Origin: Betaproteobacteria bacterium
Lineage (GTDB): Bacteria > Pseudomonadota > Gammaproteobacteria > Burkholderiales > SG8-41
Reading direction: 5' to 3'
Length of the DNA stretch: 41,173 nucleotides
NCBI GenBank assembly: GCA_025363435.1
Contig: JANYDY010000005.1
Coordinates: 1 to 41,173, forward strand
The translations under genes were made by a program, and so were the position numbers. Shown here in pieces: positions 7,301-16,437 of this stretch; positions within the stretch are counted from its first letter, which is position 1; each line of letters begins with the position of its first letter. The notes under the pieces are model-generated. The model saw only the letters and a list, made by a program, of their open reading frames with translations. It was not told the DNA's origin and did not search any database.

Positions 7301-7888
7301 TTACTTGCGACCGCGTTGCATCTGCGCGCTTGCATGTGGCGTTGAGGCGACTTCAATTTTCTGCCACTGAGCCGGTGCTATGCCGTCGAGATTCCAGTCG
7401 CCAACGCTAAAACGTACGAGGCGCAGTGTCGGCAGGCCGACTGCTGCGGTCATACGTCGCACCTGTCGGTTCTTACCCTCGGCGATTGCAATCTTGAGCC
7501 AGCTTGTCGGGATGCTTTTGCGAAAACGCACCGGTGGCTGGCGCGGCCACAGCCATGCCGGCTCAGCAATAGATGCGACCTGCGCGGGCTTGGTGATGAA
7601 GTCGCGCAGGTCAATGCCCTTCGCCAGTCGTCCGATGGCGTCAGGCGTTGCAATGCCTTCGACCTGCACCAGATAGGTTTTAACCAGTTTGTGCTCAGGC
7701 GCGCTGATGCGGTTTTGCAACCGGCCGTCATCGGTCAACACCACCAGGCCTTCACTGTCGGCGTCGAGCCGGCCTGCCGGATAGACCGCCGGCACCGTGA
7801 TGAAATCCTTGAGCGTCTGGCGGCCGGCAGAGGCGCGGAACTGGCAGAGCACGCCGAACGGTTTATTGAAAAGTATGACCCGGCTCAT
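7301..7888 (-). CDS. rluE: 23S rRNA pseudouridine synthase RluE
   Basis: A 195-residue protein of the RsuA/RluB/E/F group without an S4 domain, as in RluE, which modifies U2457 of 23S rRNA. It starts MSRVILFNKPFGVLCQF. The catalytic Asp lies in PAGRLDADSEGL (D42), and the C-terminal EGKNRQVRRMTAAVGLPTLRLVR motif is intact. It is cytosolic and of normal length. It lies just downstream of the terminator that ends the 458-residue gene, so it probably has its own promoter. Confidence 0.92.
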   Translation of the reverse strand: MSRVILFNKPFGVLCQFRASAGRQTLKDFITVPAVYPAGRLDADSEGLVVLTDDGRLQNRISAPEHKLVKTYLVQVEGIATPDAIGRLAKGIDLRDFITKPAQVASIAEPAWLWPRQPPVRFRKSIPTSWLKIAIAEGKNRQVRRMTAAVGLPTLRLVRFSVGDWNLDGIAPAQWQKIEVASTPHASAQMQRGRK

Positions 7889-7904
7889 GTCGTCTCAGTG
7901 ATGC

Positions 7905-7937
7905 GAAAAAGGCAACGCCCGCGAGAGCGGGCGTTGC
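7905..7937 (-). terminator. Terminator of the 458-residue protein gene
   Basis: An 11-bp perfect stem (GCAACGCCCGC / GCGGGCGTTGC, loop GAGA on plus) is followed on the minus strand by CC and five T. It lies 40 bp past the stop codon. Confidence 0.85.
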
Positions 7938-7976
7938 AGTCTATCGACATGCCGGTTGTAGCCGGTCTTCGTCGCG

Positions 7977-9353
7977 TTATTTCGCGCCCCACGGTTTGAT
8001 CGCCGCTTTGAGTTTGGCGTAGCCGTCAAGATAGCGCGGACGTGCACCGCTGAATACCTTGTCGAACGTCGCTAGCTGCACGTCGAGCCAGTCGGCGAGT
8101 TCCTTGTTGCCCGGATTGGCCGCTTTGTAGGCTTCGTTGATCAGCACGAAGTGTATGCGCGGATCGTAAGGCTGTTTTTCGCCGCCGACGGTTTCATCAC
8201 CGTCCAGCAGGCGCAACAGCATGGCATCGGCCGAACCGAGTGTTTGTTCGAATATCGGCGCGCCTTCCATGCGGTACATGACGCTGGTCATGTCCTTGCC
8301 GTTGGTCATGGTAAAGCCCATATCTTTCCAGACATCGTTCATTTTTTTTCCGGCTTTGACGTGATCGAGCACCAGTTGTCCCCACGCGCGCAGCACATCG
8401 GGCGCATCGGCCATCAGGTCGGTCAGGCGGTCGCCGTCGAGGTCGGTTGCGTAGACGATGCAATCACGTTGATTGATCATGTCGTGCAGGAGCAGGCCGA
8501 AGTTGGTGTCGGAGATGTGCTCGTACACATCACCGCCCCAGTTTTCCATACCGGCCTTGAAATCCTTCGGCAGCAGTGCGGCGATGGCGTCGACGTTTTC
8601 CTTGTGCTCTTCGTAGGCATTCACCGAGTACTGGCGCTTCAGCTTGAATTTCGTGCCCTGCAGCAGCCAGCGCATGATGCCGGCGTTGACAGCGTCTTCC
8701 TTCGCCTGCGTCGGCTTGGTGGCGACGCGGCCGATCTGGCCGGTTTCGTGCACCATTTTCAGGAACAGGCGCGCAGCGTAAGCCATGCGCACGCCCGGCG
8801 TATTCATTTCGGAGTGGATGTTGCCGGTCGCTTTATCGACGACAAATTTCTTGTTGTCCTGCGAGTAAGGCAGGCCGGGCATGAAGCGGATGCTGGTGAT
8901 CGGACCGTACGGGCGCACATTGCAATAGACGCCGGCGGCGGTGCGCAGCGGCGCGTTGGCGGACTTGCCGGCCACGACGACCTTTTTACCGTTGTCGTTG
9001 ACCATGAAGTCGCCGGCGGTCGACCATTTCAGGCAGATGTTGTCCATCTTGCCGAACCAGTCGAGCGACTTCAGTTTGGTGTCGTGGCGGAACTGCGCCA
9101 TCATCGGCACGCCGAGGAAAGGCAGGCCGAGCACGTCGAGTGCCATGAGCGTGCCGTTCAAGGCGAACATATCGGTGAGTGCATGGGCGACCGGTTTGAC
9201 GCCGCCGGCGTTGTTGCCGCCTTCCCAGATAATCGCATCGGTATAGCCGCGCGGCTGGGTCTTGGAACGTTGGTATATGCTGTCCAGGCACTTGAACAGA
9301 TCGCCGTTCTGTTCTTCCTGTGCGATTTTCAGCAGGTCAAGTTTGTCAGCCAT
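7977..9353 (-). CDS. Conserved protein of unknown function, 458 aa
   Basis: I do not recognise this family. The start at 9353-9351 (MADKLDLLKIAQEEQNGD) has GGAGA about nine bases upstream, and a strong terminator follows. There is no signal peptide or membrane segment, so it is a soluble cytosolic protein. Recurring features are a Gly-rich IIWEGGNNAGGVKP stretch near residue 45, an RFMPGLPYSQDNKKF segment mid-protein, an acidic ATDLDGDRLTDLM motif near residue 300 and a Trp-rich C-terminus (WLDVQLATFD, KPWGAK). Codon use matches its neighbours. It lies beside the cold-shock and clpS-clpA genes. It is not isocitrate dehydrogenase: none of that enzyme's motifs are present. Confidence 0.85.
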   Translation of the reverse strand: MADKLDLLKIAQEEQNGDLFKCLDSIYQRSKTQPRGYTDAIIWEGGNNAGGVKPVAHALTDMFALNGTLMALDVLGLPFLGVPMMAQFRHDTKLKSLDWFGKMDNICLKWSTAGDFMVNDNGKKVVVAGKSANAPLRTAAGVYCNVRPYGPITSIRFMPGLPYSQDNKKFVVDKATGNIHSEMNTPGVRMAYAARLFLKMVHETGQIGRVATKPTQAKEDAVNAGIMRWLLQGTKFKLKRQYSVNAYEEHKENVDAIAALLPKDFKAGMENWGGDVYEHISDTNFGLLLHDMINQRDCIVYATDLDGDRLTDLMADAPDVLRAWGQLVLDHVKAGKKMNDVWKDMGFTMTNGKDMTSVMYRMEGAPIFEQTLGSADAMLLRLLDGDETVGGEKQPYDPRIHFVLINEAYKAANPGNKELADWLDVQLATFDKVFSGARPRYLDGYAKLKAAIKPWGAK

Positions 9354-9594
9354 GATTCTTTGTCTCCGTAGGAATATTCATTGAGTGATTGTCGATGCGA
9401 TCGGCGTGGCACGGCGATCTGTCGAGGCGTCCTGAAGGGGAGTGCGGGCAGGAAGGTATTGCCGCGTCCGCCACCCGTTTCGTCTAGATGCGTGACCCGA
9501 TTATCGCATTTATTGCGACCGGCATAAATAACCCTGCGCGCGGCGCGGCACGTGGTTATAACAGGGCACGGCGCGCGGAATGGCCGAAAAAAAA

Positions 9595-9616
9595 CCCGTC
9601 CGGGTGAGCGGACGGG
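9595..9616 (-). terminator. Terminator of the cold-shock gene
   Basis: CCCGTCCG and CGGACGGG pair over 8 bp with a six-base loop, followed on the minus strand by eight T. It lies about 40 bp downstream of the csp stop codon. Confidence 0.85.
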
Positions 9617-9654
9617 CTTTCTATCGATATTCTGTAATGCCGTATACCGTTAGC

Positions 9655-9858
9655 TTAGGCGCCTTGAATATTCGAGGCTTGCTTGCCTTTCGGACCTTGG
9701 GTTACTTCGAAAGTAACTTTCTGGCCTTCCTTCAGGGTTTTGAAACCGCCCATTTGAATTGCAGAAAAATGGGCGAAAAGATCTTCACTACCGTCATCCG
9801 GCGTAATGAAGCCATAACCCTTAGCGTCGTTGAACCATTTCACAGTGCCTGTTGCCAT
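9655..9858 (-). CDS. Cold-shock domain protein (CspA family)
   Basis: A 67-residue single cold-shock domain with both RNA-binding motifs, KGYGFITP (RNP1) and DLFAHFSAI (RNP2), and the start [11 protein letters not shown]. It acts as an RNA chaperone or antiterminator. The ATG at 9858-9856 is used; five extra residues are open upstream but do not fit the family. An AGG box precedes the start. The long AT-richer leader upstream (9859 to about 10100) fits the long 5' UTRs usual for such genes. It diverges from clpS. Confidence 0.95.
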   Translation of the reverse strand: MATGTVKWFNDAKGYGFITPDDGSEDLFAHFSAIQMGGFKTLKEGQKVTFEVTQGPKGKQASNIQGA

Positions 9859-10140
9859 ATTGCGATACCTCATAAACTTAAAAATTACCGGAAAAAGCTT
9901 CCGGAGACTGTTTGAGTTTCAAGGCACACGTATATGGCGGCTAGTACTGCGAAACCGGTCCTACGATAGAGCTTGAAGCCAAACACCTTTGCGCTTTCTA
10001 GGCTATTTGTCACGGGAAGTCAAGTTTTCCCTGTTCGGGGTCGGTAAGAAGGCAAAAAGGCCGCTATTTAACACTTGAAAAATCTGCGGTTTTGGTCAAA
10101 ATGAGAAATCGTAGCGCGTCGGTAAATGGTGGTGTGGAAG

Positions 10141-10449
10141 ATGGCGATACGGCAACGTTCGGACACGGTTTTGGAGGCGAAAAAGGCCAAGGTCAAGTCG
10201 CCGCCTATGTTCAAGGTCATGCTGCTTAATGACGATTACACACCCATGGATTTTGTTGTTATTGTGATTCAGCAGTTTTTCTCCCTCAGTCGCGAAAAGG
10301 CAACGCAAATCATGCTTAAGGTTCATCGCGAAGGCGCCGGTGTCTGCGGGGTCTACCCGCGGGATGTGGCTGCTACCAAGGTCGATCAGGTGATGGCTTT
10401 CGCACACCAGCACCAGCACCCGTTGCGTTGTGTCATGGAGGAGAACTGA
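10141..10449 (+). CDS. clpS: ClpS, adaptor of the ClpAP protease
   Basis: About 102 residues. ClpS binds N-degron substrates and delivers them to ClpA. Seen here are the core [17 protein letters not shown], the [27 protein letters not shown] helix-turn with the substrate-contact residues, and the [10 protein letters not shown] end. The family start is MAIRQ (10141), although an ATG at 10126 in the same frame cannot be excluded. The stop overlaps the clpA start (TGATG), giving a coupled operon. Confidence 0.95.
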   Translation: MAIRQRSDTVLEAKKAKVKSPPMFKVMLLNDDYTPMDFVVIVIQQFFSLSREKATQIMLKVHREGAGVCGVYPRDVAATKVDQVMAFAHQHQHPLRCVMEEN

Positions 10450-12707
10450 TGATTGCCCAGGAACTCGAGGTTAGCCTGCACATGGCCTTCATGGAGGCCC
10501 GGCAGAAACGCCACGAATTCATTACGGTCGAGCACCTGTTGCTCGCGCTGCTCGACAATCCGTCGGCCTCCGAGGTGCTGAAGGCCTGCGCCACGGAAAT
10601 CGACGATCTGCGCAAGCTGCTGGCCGATTTTGTCACCGAACACACGCCAGTCTTGACTAACGACGACGCCGATACCCAGCCGACGCTGGGTTTCCAGCGC
10701 GTCATTCAGCGCGCCATTCTGCACGTCCAGTCATCCGGCAAGAAAGAAGTTACCGGCGCCAATGTGCTGGTCGCCATCTTCGGCGAAAAAGATTCGCATG
10801 CAGTCTACTTTTTGCACCAGAAGGGCGTGACGCGTCTTGATGTCGTCAACTTTATTTCGCACGGCATCAGCAAAGTGCCGCAGGCAGCACCCGGCAAGGC
10901 CGAAGGCGAAGCGGAAACCGAGCAGGAGCAGGCCGCGGGCGGCGCGCTCGAAACCTACACGCTTAACCTCAATACGCAGGCCGTCTCCGGCAAGATCGAT
11001 CCGCTGATCGGGCGCGACCGTGAACTTGAACGCGTGGTGCAGACGCTGTGTCGCCGGCGCAAGAACAATCCCCTGCTGGTGGGCGAGGCAGGGGTCGGCA
11101 AGACCGCGATCGCCGAGGGCCTCGCGCGCCGCATCGTCGAGGGTGAAGTGCCGGAGATACTCGCCAAGAGCACGGTTTACGCGCTCGACATGGGCGCCTT
11201 GCTCGCCGGCACCAAATACCGCGGTGATTTCGAGCAGCGCCTGAAGGCGGTGCTCAAACAGCTGCTGGACAATCCGAATGCGATACTTTTCATCGACGAA
11301 ATTCATACACTGATCGGCGCCGGCGCCGCCTCGGGCGGCACACTCGACGCGTCAAACCTGTTGAAGCCGGCACTGTCGACCGGGCAGTTGAAGTGCATCG
11401 GTGCGACGACCTATCAGGAATACCGCGGGATTTTCGAAAAAGACCACGCACTGTCGCGGCGCTTTCAGAAAGTCGATGTGGTCGAGCCGAGCATTGCCGA
11501 AACTATCTCGATTCTGCGCGGCTTGAAGACGCGTTTTGAAGAACATCACGGCATCAAGTACGCAACTTCGGCGCTGACTTCAGCCGCTGAACTGGCGGCG
11601 CGCTACATCAACGACCGCCATCTGCCGGACAAGGCGATCGACGTCATCGACGAAGCGGGCGCGGCGCAACGCATCCTGCCGAAATCGAAGCAGAAAAAAG
11701 TCATCACCAAACACGAGATCGAGGAAATTGTCGCCAAGATTGCGCGTGTGCCGGCGCAAAGCGTCAACTCCGACGATCGCACGCAACTGAAAAACCTCGA
11801 GCGCAATCTCAAGGCGGTGGTGTTCGGACAGGACAAGGCGATCGACGCGCTGGCTTCGGCCATCAAGATGTCGCGCAGCGGCCTCGGCAATCCGCAGAAA
11901 CCGACCGGGTGCTTTCTGTTCTCCGGCCCGACCGGTGTTGGCAAGACCGAAGTCGCGCGCCAGCTCGCTTACATCATGGGTGTCGAACTCATCCGCTTCG
12001 ACATGTCGGAGTACATGGAGCGTCATGCGGTATCGCGCCTGATCGGTGCGCCGCCTGGCTACATCGGTTTCGACCAGGGCGGCCTGTTGACCGAAGCGGT
12101 GACCAAACATCCGTACTCGGTGCTCTTGCTCGACGAGATCGAGAAAGCGCATCCGGACGTTTACAATATTCTGTTGCAGGTGATGGATCACGGCACGCTG
12201 ACCGATAACAACGGGCGCAAGGCCGATTTCCGCAACGTCATGATCATCATGACCACCAATGCCGGCGCCGCCGAACTGTCGAAGACCAGCATGGGCTTCA
12301 CGGCGAGCACGCAACTCGGCGACGAAATGGTCGAGATCAAGCGCCAGTTCACGCCGGAATTCCGCAACCGCCTCGATTCGATTATCTCGTTCGCGTCGCT
12401 TGATCGCGAGATCATCATGCGCGTGGTCGATAAATTCCTCATGCAGCTCGAAGAGCAGTTGCAGGAGAAAAAAGTCGAAGCGAATTTCACTGATGCGCTC
12501 AAGGATCACCTCGCCAAGAAGGGCTTCGATCCGCAGATGGGCGCGCGGCCGATGTCGCGGCTCATCCAGGACACCATCCGCACTGCGCTCGCCGATCAGT
12601 TGTTGTTCGGGCGCCTTGCCAGCGGCGGCAAGGTTACTGTCGATATCGACAAGAACGACAAAGTGCAGCTCATCTTTACCGAAGAAGAGACCGCCAGCGT
12701 GGTGTGA
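10449..12707 (+). CDS. clpA: ClpA, ATPase subunit of the ClpAP protease
   Basis: A 752-residue AAA+ unfoldase. The N-terminal ClpN repeat domain (to about 145) binds ClpS. An acidic linker is followed by AAA module 1 with Walker A GEAGVGKT near residue 210 and [13 protein letters not shown] as Walker B. Module 2 has GPTGVGKT near residue 492, [16 protein letters not shown], and the [10 protein letters not shown] sensor-2 region. It unfolds substrates into ClpP, which is encoded elsewhere. The ATG overlaps the clpS TGA. Confidence 0.97.
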   Translation: MIAQELEVSLHMAFMEARQKRHEFITVEHLLLALLDNPSASEVLKACATEIDDLRKLLADFVTEHTPVLTNDDADTQPTLGFQRVIQRAILHVQSSGKKEVTGANVLVAIFGEKDSHAVYFLHQKGVTRLDVVNFISHGISKVPQAAPGKAEGEAETEQEQAAGGALETYTLNLNTQAVSGKIDPLIGRDRELERVVQTLCRRRKNNPLLVGEAGVGKTAIAEGLARRIVEGEVPEILAKSTVYALDMGALLAGTKYRGDFEQRLKAVLKQLLDNPNAILFIDEIHTLIGAGAASGGTLDASNLLKPALSTGQLKCIGATTYQEYRGIFEKDHALSRRFQKVDVVEPSIAETISILRGLKTRFEEHHGIKYATSALTSAAELAARYINDRHLPDKAIDVIDEAGAAQRILPKSKQKKVITKHEIEEIVAKIARVPAQSVNSDDRTQLKNLERNLKAVVFGQDKAIDALASAIKMSRSGLGNPQKPTGCFLFSGPTGVGKTEVARQLAYIMGVELIRFDMSEYMERHAVSRLIGAPPGYIGFDQGGLLTEAVTKHPYSVLLLDEIEKAHPDVYNILLQVMDHGTLTDNNGRKADFRNVMIIMTTNAGAAELSKTSMGFTASTQLGDEMVEIKRQFTPEFRNRLDSIISFASLDREIIMRVVDKFLMQLEEQLQEKKVEANFTDALKDHLAKKGFDPQMGARPMSRLIQDTIRTALADQLLFGRLASGGKVTVDIDKNDKVQLIFTEEETASVV

Positions 12708-12768
12708 GGCGGCAGTTCGCCGTTATTAAGATATAGCGCAACATTCGAAGCGGAAAATCCGCCGGCGC

Positions 12769-12774
12769 TATAAT
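12769..12774 (+). promoter_or_regulatory. Probable -10 box of the cytochrome/FCSD operon
   Basis: A consensus TATAAT lies 25 bases upstream of the cytochrome c start codon, behind clpA. The -35 (TTCGAA at 12744-12749, spacing 19) is weak. Confidence 0.45.
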
Positions 12775-12799
12775 CTTTGTCGATTCTCTAGGAGGAGCC

Positions 12800-13141
12800 A
12801 TGCGTTTAATCTACGCCATACCGGCGGTGCTCGCGATTGCATTTTCGGCCGCACCCGCCGTTGCCCAGGATGCCAACACCGCACGCAGTCTTGCCGCAAC
12901 CTGTACCACCTGCCACGGCGCCGACGGCATCAGCGTCGGCGGTGTGCCGCCTAGTCTCGCCGGGCAGAACAAGGATTTTCTGCTGCAGCAACTGAACGAC
13001 TTCAAGTCGGGCAAACGTCCGGCGACCATCATGCATCAGCATGCCAGGGGTTATACCGATGCGCAGCTTGCGGCCATCGCAGGTTATTTCGCAGCGGTCA
13101 AACCCGGCGCCGCGCAATCTGCGCCGCGCGCCGGCAATTGA
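12800..13141 (+). CDS. Periplasmic class I cytochrome c (FCSD-type partner)
   Basis: A 113-residue precursor with a Sec signal peptide to about AVAQ (residue 23) and one haem site, C35-T-T-C38-H39. A likely sixth ligand Met78 lies in RPATIMHQHARGYTD, a position typical of c553/FccA-like haem domains. Mature size is about 9 kDa. An AGGAGG box lies directly upstream. The flavoprotein gene starts 10 bp after the stop, so this is probably the electron-accepting subunit or partner of the sulfide dehydrogenase. A monohaem subunit rather than the dihaem FccA is usual for many beta- and gammaproteobacterial versions. Confidence 0.9.
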   Translation: MRLIYAIPAVLAIAFSAAPAVAQDANTARSLAATCTTCHGADGISVGGVPPSLAGQNKDFLLQQLNDFKSGKRPATIMHQHARGYTDAQLAAIAGYFAAVKPGAAQSAPRAGN

Positions 13142-13151
13142 GGGAGCGACC

Positions 13152-14420
13152 ATGACTATTTCCAGACGCGAATTCATGCAATGGTCGGCGGCGGCAGCGG
13201 GCGCCGCAGCGGTCAGCGGTTGCGCCACAGGCGGCGGCAGTGCGGGCAAAGTGGTTGTCATCGGCGCCGGTTACGGCGGTGCCACAGCAGCCAAGTACAT
13301 CAAGATGTGGGCGCCGGACATCGACGTCACGGTGGTCGAACGCGGCAACGAATTCATCTCCTGCCCGCTGAGCAATCTGGTGCTCGGCGGTAATACCGAT
13401 ATTCGTGAGCTCACCTACAGCTTCGATGGACTGAAGCGCCGCGGCATTACGATCGTGCGCGATGAAGCGACCGCGATCGACGCGGAAAAACGCGAAGTGC
13501 GTCTCGCCGGCGGCAATACGCTGTCCTACGACCGCCTGATCGTCTCGCCGGGCGTCGAGTTTGTTTACAGCGGCATCCCCGGTCTTGATAATGCCGACGC
13601 GCAGAACCGCGTGCTGCATGCATGGAAGGCCGGCGTGCAGACCATCGCGTTGCGCAAACAGCTCGAAGCGATGCGTGACGGCGGCGTCTACGCGCTGCAC
13701 ATCCCGAAGGCGCCGTACCGCTGCCCGCCGGGGCCGTACGAACGCATTTGCCAGGTCGCTGATTATTTCAAGCGCGCCAAACCGAAATCGAAAATTCTGG
13801 TGCTCGACGCGAATGAAGACCTGGTGTCGAAAAAGGGATTGTTTTTGACGGCCTGGAACGGCCAGTACAAGGGCATGATCGAGTACAAGCCGAACAGCGA
13901 ACTCGTCGATGTCGATGTCAAAACCATGACGGCCAAGCTGCAGTTCGAGGACGTCAAGGCCGATGTGTTGAACGTGGTGCCGCCGCAGAAGGCCGGCTTG
14001 ATTGCGGAGAAAACGGGGCTCATCAATGCCAACAACCGCTGGTGCGCGGTCGACTGGACGACGCTGGAATCGACCGCGGTGAAGAATGTGCACGTGCTGG
14101 CCGACGCCACGCTGTCGGGGCCGGCGATGCCGAAATCGGCGAGCATGGCCAACCAGCACGCCAAAGTCTGTGCCGCTGCCGTGATCGCCCTGCTCAAAGG
14201 CGAGAAAGTCAATGCCGATCCGGTGATGATGAACACCTGTTACAGCTTCGTCGATGGCAAGAACGTCATGCACGTTGCCTCGGTGCATACCTACGATGCC
14301 ACGCAGAAAACGATGGTGCCGGTCAAAGGCGCCGGCGGCGTTTCCGACAAGGCAAGCGAACAGGAAGGCCTTTACGCCTGGGGCTGGGCGCGCAACATCT
14401 GGGCCGAAGCATTGGCATAA
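13152..14420 (+). CDS. Flavocytochrome c sulfide dehydrogenase, flavoprotein subunit (SoxF/FccB-like)
   Basis: A 422-residue exported FAD protein. It starts with a Tat signal (SRREFMQW) that ends in a lipobox-like VSGC (C24), so it may be periplasmic or lipid-anchored. The FAD dinucleotide fold begins GAGYGG (38-43). Cysteines typical of the family are present: C71 in ISCPLSN, C191 in YRCPPGPYERIC, and C363 in NTCYSF. The last two correspond to the redox disulfide that attacks sulfide. It would oxidise sulfide to sulfur or polysulfide and pass electrons to the upstream cytochrome. No other sox genes are in the window. The start is set by a GGGAG box and the Tat motif; the frame is open further upstream. 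Confidence 0.92.
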   Translation: MTISRREFMQWSAAAAGAAAVSGCATGGGSAGKVVVIGAGYGGATAAKYIKMWAPDIDVTVVERGNEFISCPLSNLVLGGNTDIRELTYSFDGLKRRGITIVRDEATAIDAEKREVRLAGGNTLSYDRLIVSPGVEFVYSGIPGLDNADAQNRVLHAWKAGVQTIALRKQLEAMRDGGVYALHIPKAPYRCPPGPYERICQVADYFKRAKPKSKILVLDANEDLVSKKGLFLTAWNGQYKGMIEYKPNSELVDVDVKTMTAKLQFEDVKADVLNVVPPQKAGLIAEKTGLINANNRWCAVDWTTLESTAVKNVHVLADATLSGPAMPKSASMANQHAKVCAAAVIALLKGEKVNADPVMMNTCYSFVDGKNVMHVASVHTYDATQKTMVPVKGAGGVSDKASEQEGLYAWGWARNIWAEALA

Positions 14421-14438
14421 AATAAGCCGACAAGGCGA

Positions 14439-14464
14439 AAAACGGGCGCTGCGGCGCCCGTTTT
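14439..14464 (+). terminator. Terminator of the cytochrome/FCSD operon
   Basis: An 11-bp perfect stem (AAAACGGGCGC / GCGCCCGTTTT) with a TGCG loop and a T run lies 19 bp after the flavoprotein stop. Confidence 0.85.
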
Positions 14465-14478
14465 CATTTGGAGGAGTA

Positions 14479-15462
14479 ATGATGGTTATGCGCTTGCTGT
14501 TGACGCTTGTTGCTTATGGTTCGGTCATTTTTCTTGCGCCGCTATCGCGCACGGCCACGGCGGCGGAAACCTACCCGGTCAAACCCATACGCGTGATCGT
14601 GCCGAGTTCACCGAGTTCGGGACCGGATCTCGTCACGCGCCTGATCGGCGGGGTATTTACCGATGCCTGGGGGCAGCAGGTGGTTGCCGACAACCGCGCC
14701 GGCTCGGCCGGCAACATCGGCGCCGAAATCGCGGCGCGCGCCGCCCCCGACGGCTATACGCTGTTCATGGGCAGTTCGCAGCAGATCACCGGCCCGCTGG
14801 TTTTCGACAAGCTGCAGTACAGTCTGGTCAAGGATTTCACGCCGATCAGCCTGATTGCCTCGACGCCGTACGCGCTGATCGTCAATCCGTCGGTGGCGGC
14901 GCATTCGATCAAGGAATTCATCGCCGTGGCGAAAGCAAAACCCGGCGGTCTTTATTACGGCACCGGCGGCGTCGGCGGTGCGCCGCATCTGGCCACCGAA
15001 ATGCTGCGCACCATGGCTGGTCTTGAATTCGTGCATGTGCCGTACAAAACCATTGTGTTCGCGTTGCTCGACACGCTGGCGGGACAGGTGCAGTTTTCGT
15101 TTTCGGTATTGCCGGCGGCGCTGCCGATGGTCAAGCAGGGCAAGTTGCGCGCGCTTGGCGTTACCAGCATGAAGCGTTCTTCGCTTGCGCCAGAACTCGA
15201 GTCGATTTCCGAAACGCTGCCGGGCTACGACATCATCGGCTGGTACGGCCTGCTCGCGCCGCAGAAAACCTCACCGGCGATCATCAGCAAACTGAGCGGC
15301 GCAGTGCTTGCCGCAATGAAGATGCCGGAATTCCAGGAGCGCGTGCGTTTGCTCGGCGCCGATCCGATCGGCACCAGTCCGCGCGAATTCGGCAGCTTTC
15401 TCGTCGAGCAGAATGAAAAATTCCGCAAGCTGGTCGATGCGGCGGGGTTGCGCAACAAGTAG
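14479..15462 (+). CDS. Bug-type (TctC-like) periplasmic solute-binding protein
   Basis: A 327-residue tripartite-tricarboxylate-transporter-type binding protein. The signal peptide ends near TATAAE, followed by YPVKPIRVIVPSSPSSGPD, VVADNRAGSAGNIGAE and APDGYTLFMG, the three most typical Bug signatures. A GGAGGAG box precedes the ATG; a second ATG three bases on is equally possible. It is alone after the sulfide dehydrogenase terminator and no TctA/TctB membrane genes are near. The ligand is unknown; family members bind carboxylates, amino acids or aromatic acids. Confidence 0.92.
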   Translation: MMVMRLLLTLVAYGSVIFLAPLSRTATAAETYPVKPIRVIVPSSPSSGPDLVTRLIGGVFTDAWGQQVVADNRAGSAGNIGAEIAARAAPDGYTLFMGSSQQITGPLVFDKLQYSLVKDFTPISLIASTPYALIVNPSVAAHSIKEFIAVAKAKPGGLYYGTGGVGGAPHLATEMLRTMAGLEFVHVPYKTIVFALLDTLAGQVQFSFSVLPAALPMVKQGKLRALGVTSMKRSSLAPELESISETLPGYDIIGWYGLLAPQKTSPAIISKLSGAVLAAMKMPEFQERVRLLGADPIGTSPREFGSFLVEQNEKFRKLVDAAGLRNK

Positions 15463-15504
15463 GCGCCGCTCGGCGTTTCGCCGGTAATCGCGGCGGACTT
15501 TTCT

Positions 15505-15575
15505 CCTTCCCCCCTTGAGGGGGGAAGCACTCGCGACACGGCGTTCGCGAAGCGATCCGGGGCGGGAGCGAGTGC
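15505..15575. repeat. Structured intergenic repeat element
   Basis: It contains a 9-bp hairpin (CTTCCCCCC-TTGA-GGGGGGAAG, 15506-15527) followed by CACTCGC...GCGAGTG arms enclosing a GC-rich loop. Such C-run/G-run hairpins recur between genes in Burkholderiales chromosomes. It is not a clear terminator since no T run follows. Confidence 0.5.
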
Positions 15576-15646
15576 AGGGCGGGCTACCCGCCGACGGCTG
15601 GCTTCGCCAATAACGTGTCCGCGCGCCGGGATGGGGGGCTTGCTAC

Positions 15647-15916
15647 TCAGCGCCGCCGGTCGTAATCGCGCAGGCGCGGGTTAAGCAAATCGATATCGGC
15701 CTGCACCTGATCGCGGCTGCGTTCGTAGACGATCTCGCGCCCGACCACGCTGCCGGCGTAGGCCATGCCGTTGCGCGTCGGCGCCAGCGTGCATTTCACG
15801 CTGTGCACGCCTTCGCCGAGCACTACCTCAATGCAATCGGTGCGCTTGTTGAAAACCACCACGTCCATGGTCTGGCCGGTCTGGGTGACGCGGACTTTGA
15901 TTTTTTCGTTAAGCAT
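15647..15916 (-). CDS. Small conserved protein of unknown function, 89 aa
   Basis: A GGGAGG box precedes the ATG at 15916. The product is soluble with a beta-rich first half (KIKVRVTQTGQTMDVVVFNKR, VVLGEGVHSVKCTLAP) and a charged helical end (YERSRDQVQADIDLLNPRLRDYDRRR). No catalytic motif or signal peptide is visible. The family is not named to my knowledge. It stands alone between a Bug gene and a membrane-protein gene. Confidence 0.75.
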   Translation of the reverse strand: MLNEKIKVRVTQTGQTMDVVVFNKRTDCIEVVLGEGVHSVKCTLAPTRNGMAYAGSVVGREIVYERSRDQVQADIDLLNPRLRDYDRRR

Positions 15917-15995
15917 CGGCGGCCTCCCGTAACGCGCGCAGTGCGCATCTTCGACATGCTACCCCTTACTACCGGGGTCGGCATGGCAATTTCGG

Positions 15996-16418
15996 TTATC
16001 CCGAAAACCGGATGAGCATTGCTGCGAGGTAAAGGGCGCCCGCCGCCAGAACACCGCGATACGGCACACTGAACCAGTAAAGTTTTCCCAGAAATGCGTA
16101 GGCTGTGAGCAGTAGCAGCCCGACCGCCAGCAGAAATGTGGATTCGAATAGCACAGCGCTCTGCGCCAGTGCGAGATAGCCGTAAACAAGCCCGAACAGT
16201 ATGGCGCCGCAGCTATGACTGGCGTTAAAACCGATCCATGCTTTCCACATGCTGGTCTGACGCGAAATTACCGGCGATACCGCCTGCATGTGTGTTTGCA
16301 ATTCGGCGTCGCGCGGCAGCAGTTTGGAACCGCGAAAGGTGTACAAAAGGTGGATTACACCGAGCAACAACACGATCGCTGCGCTGCTCGCAATCAGCCA
16401 GGCCGGAAGTGCATTCAT
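15996..16418 (-). CDS. Small integral membrane protein, four predicted helices
   Basis: 140 residues with four hydrophobic segments: about 5-27, 62-85, 89-110 and 118-138. Between helices 1 and 2 is a loop with polar residues (YTFRGSKLLPRDAELQTHMQ, then TSMWKAWIGFNASHS). No known enzyme motif is visible. It lies 19 bp downstream of the AlkC-like gene on the same strand and may be cotranscribed with it. The function is unknown. Confidence 0.78.
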   Translation of the reverse strand: MNALPAWLIASSAAIVLLLGVIHLLYTFRGSKLLPRDAELQTHMQAVSPVISRQTSMWKAWIGFNASHSCGAILFGLVYGYLALAQSAVLFESTFLLAVGLLLLTAYAFLGKLYWFSVPYRGVLAAGALYLAAMLIRFSG

Positions 16419-16437
16419 TGAGTTGAGCCCCTGAAAT

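Noticed and set aside
7977-9353. Isocitrate dehydrogenase as identity for the 458-residue gene
   Set aside because: Size and position beside csp-clpS suggested it, but no substrate or cofactor motif of that enzyme is present.
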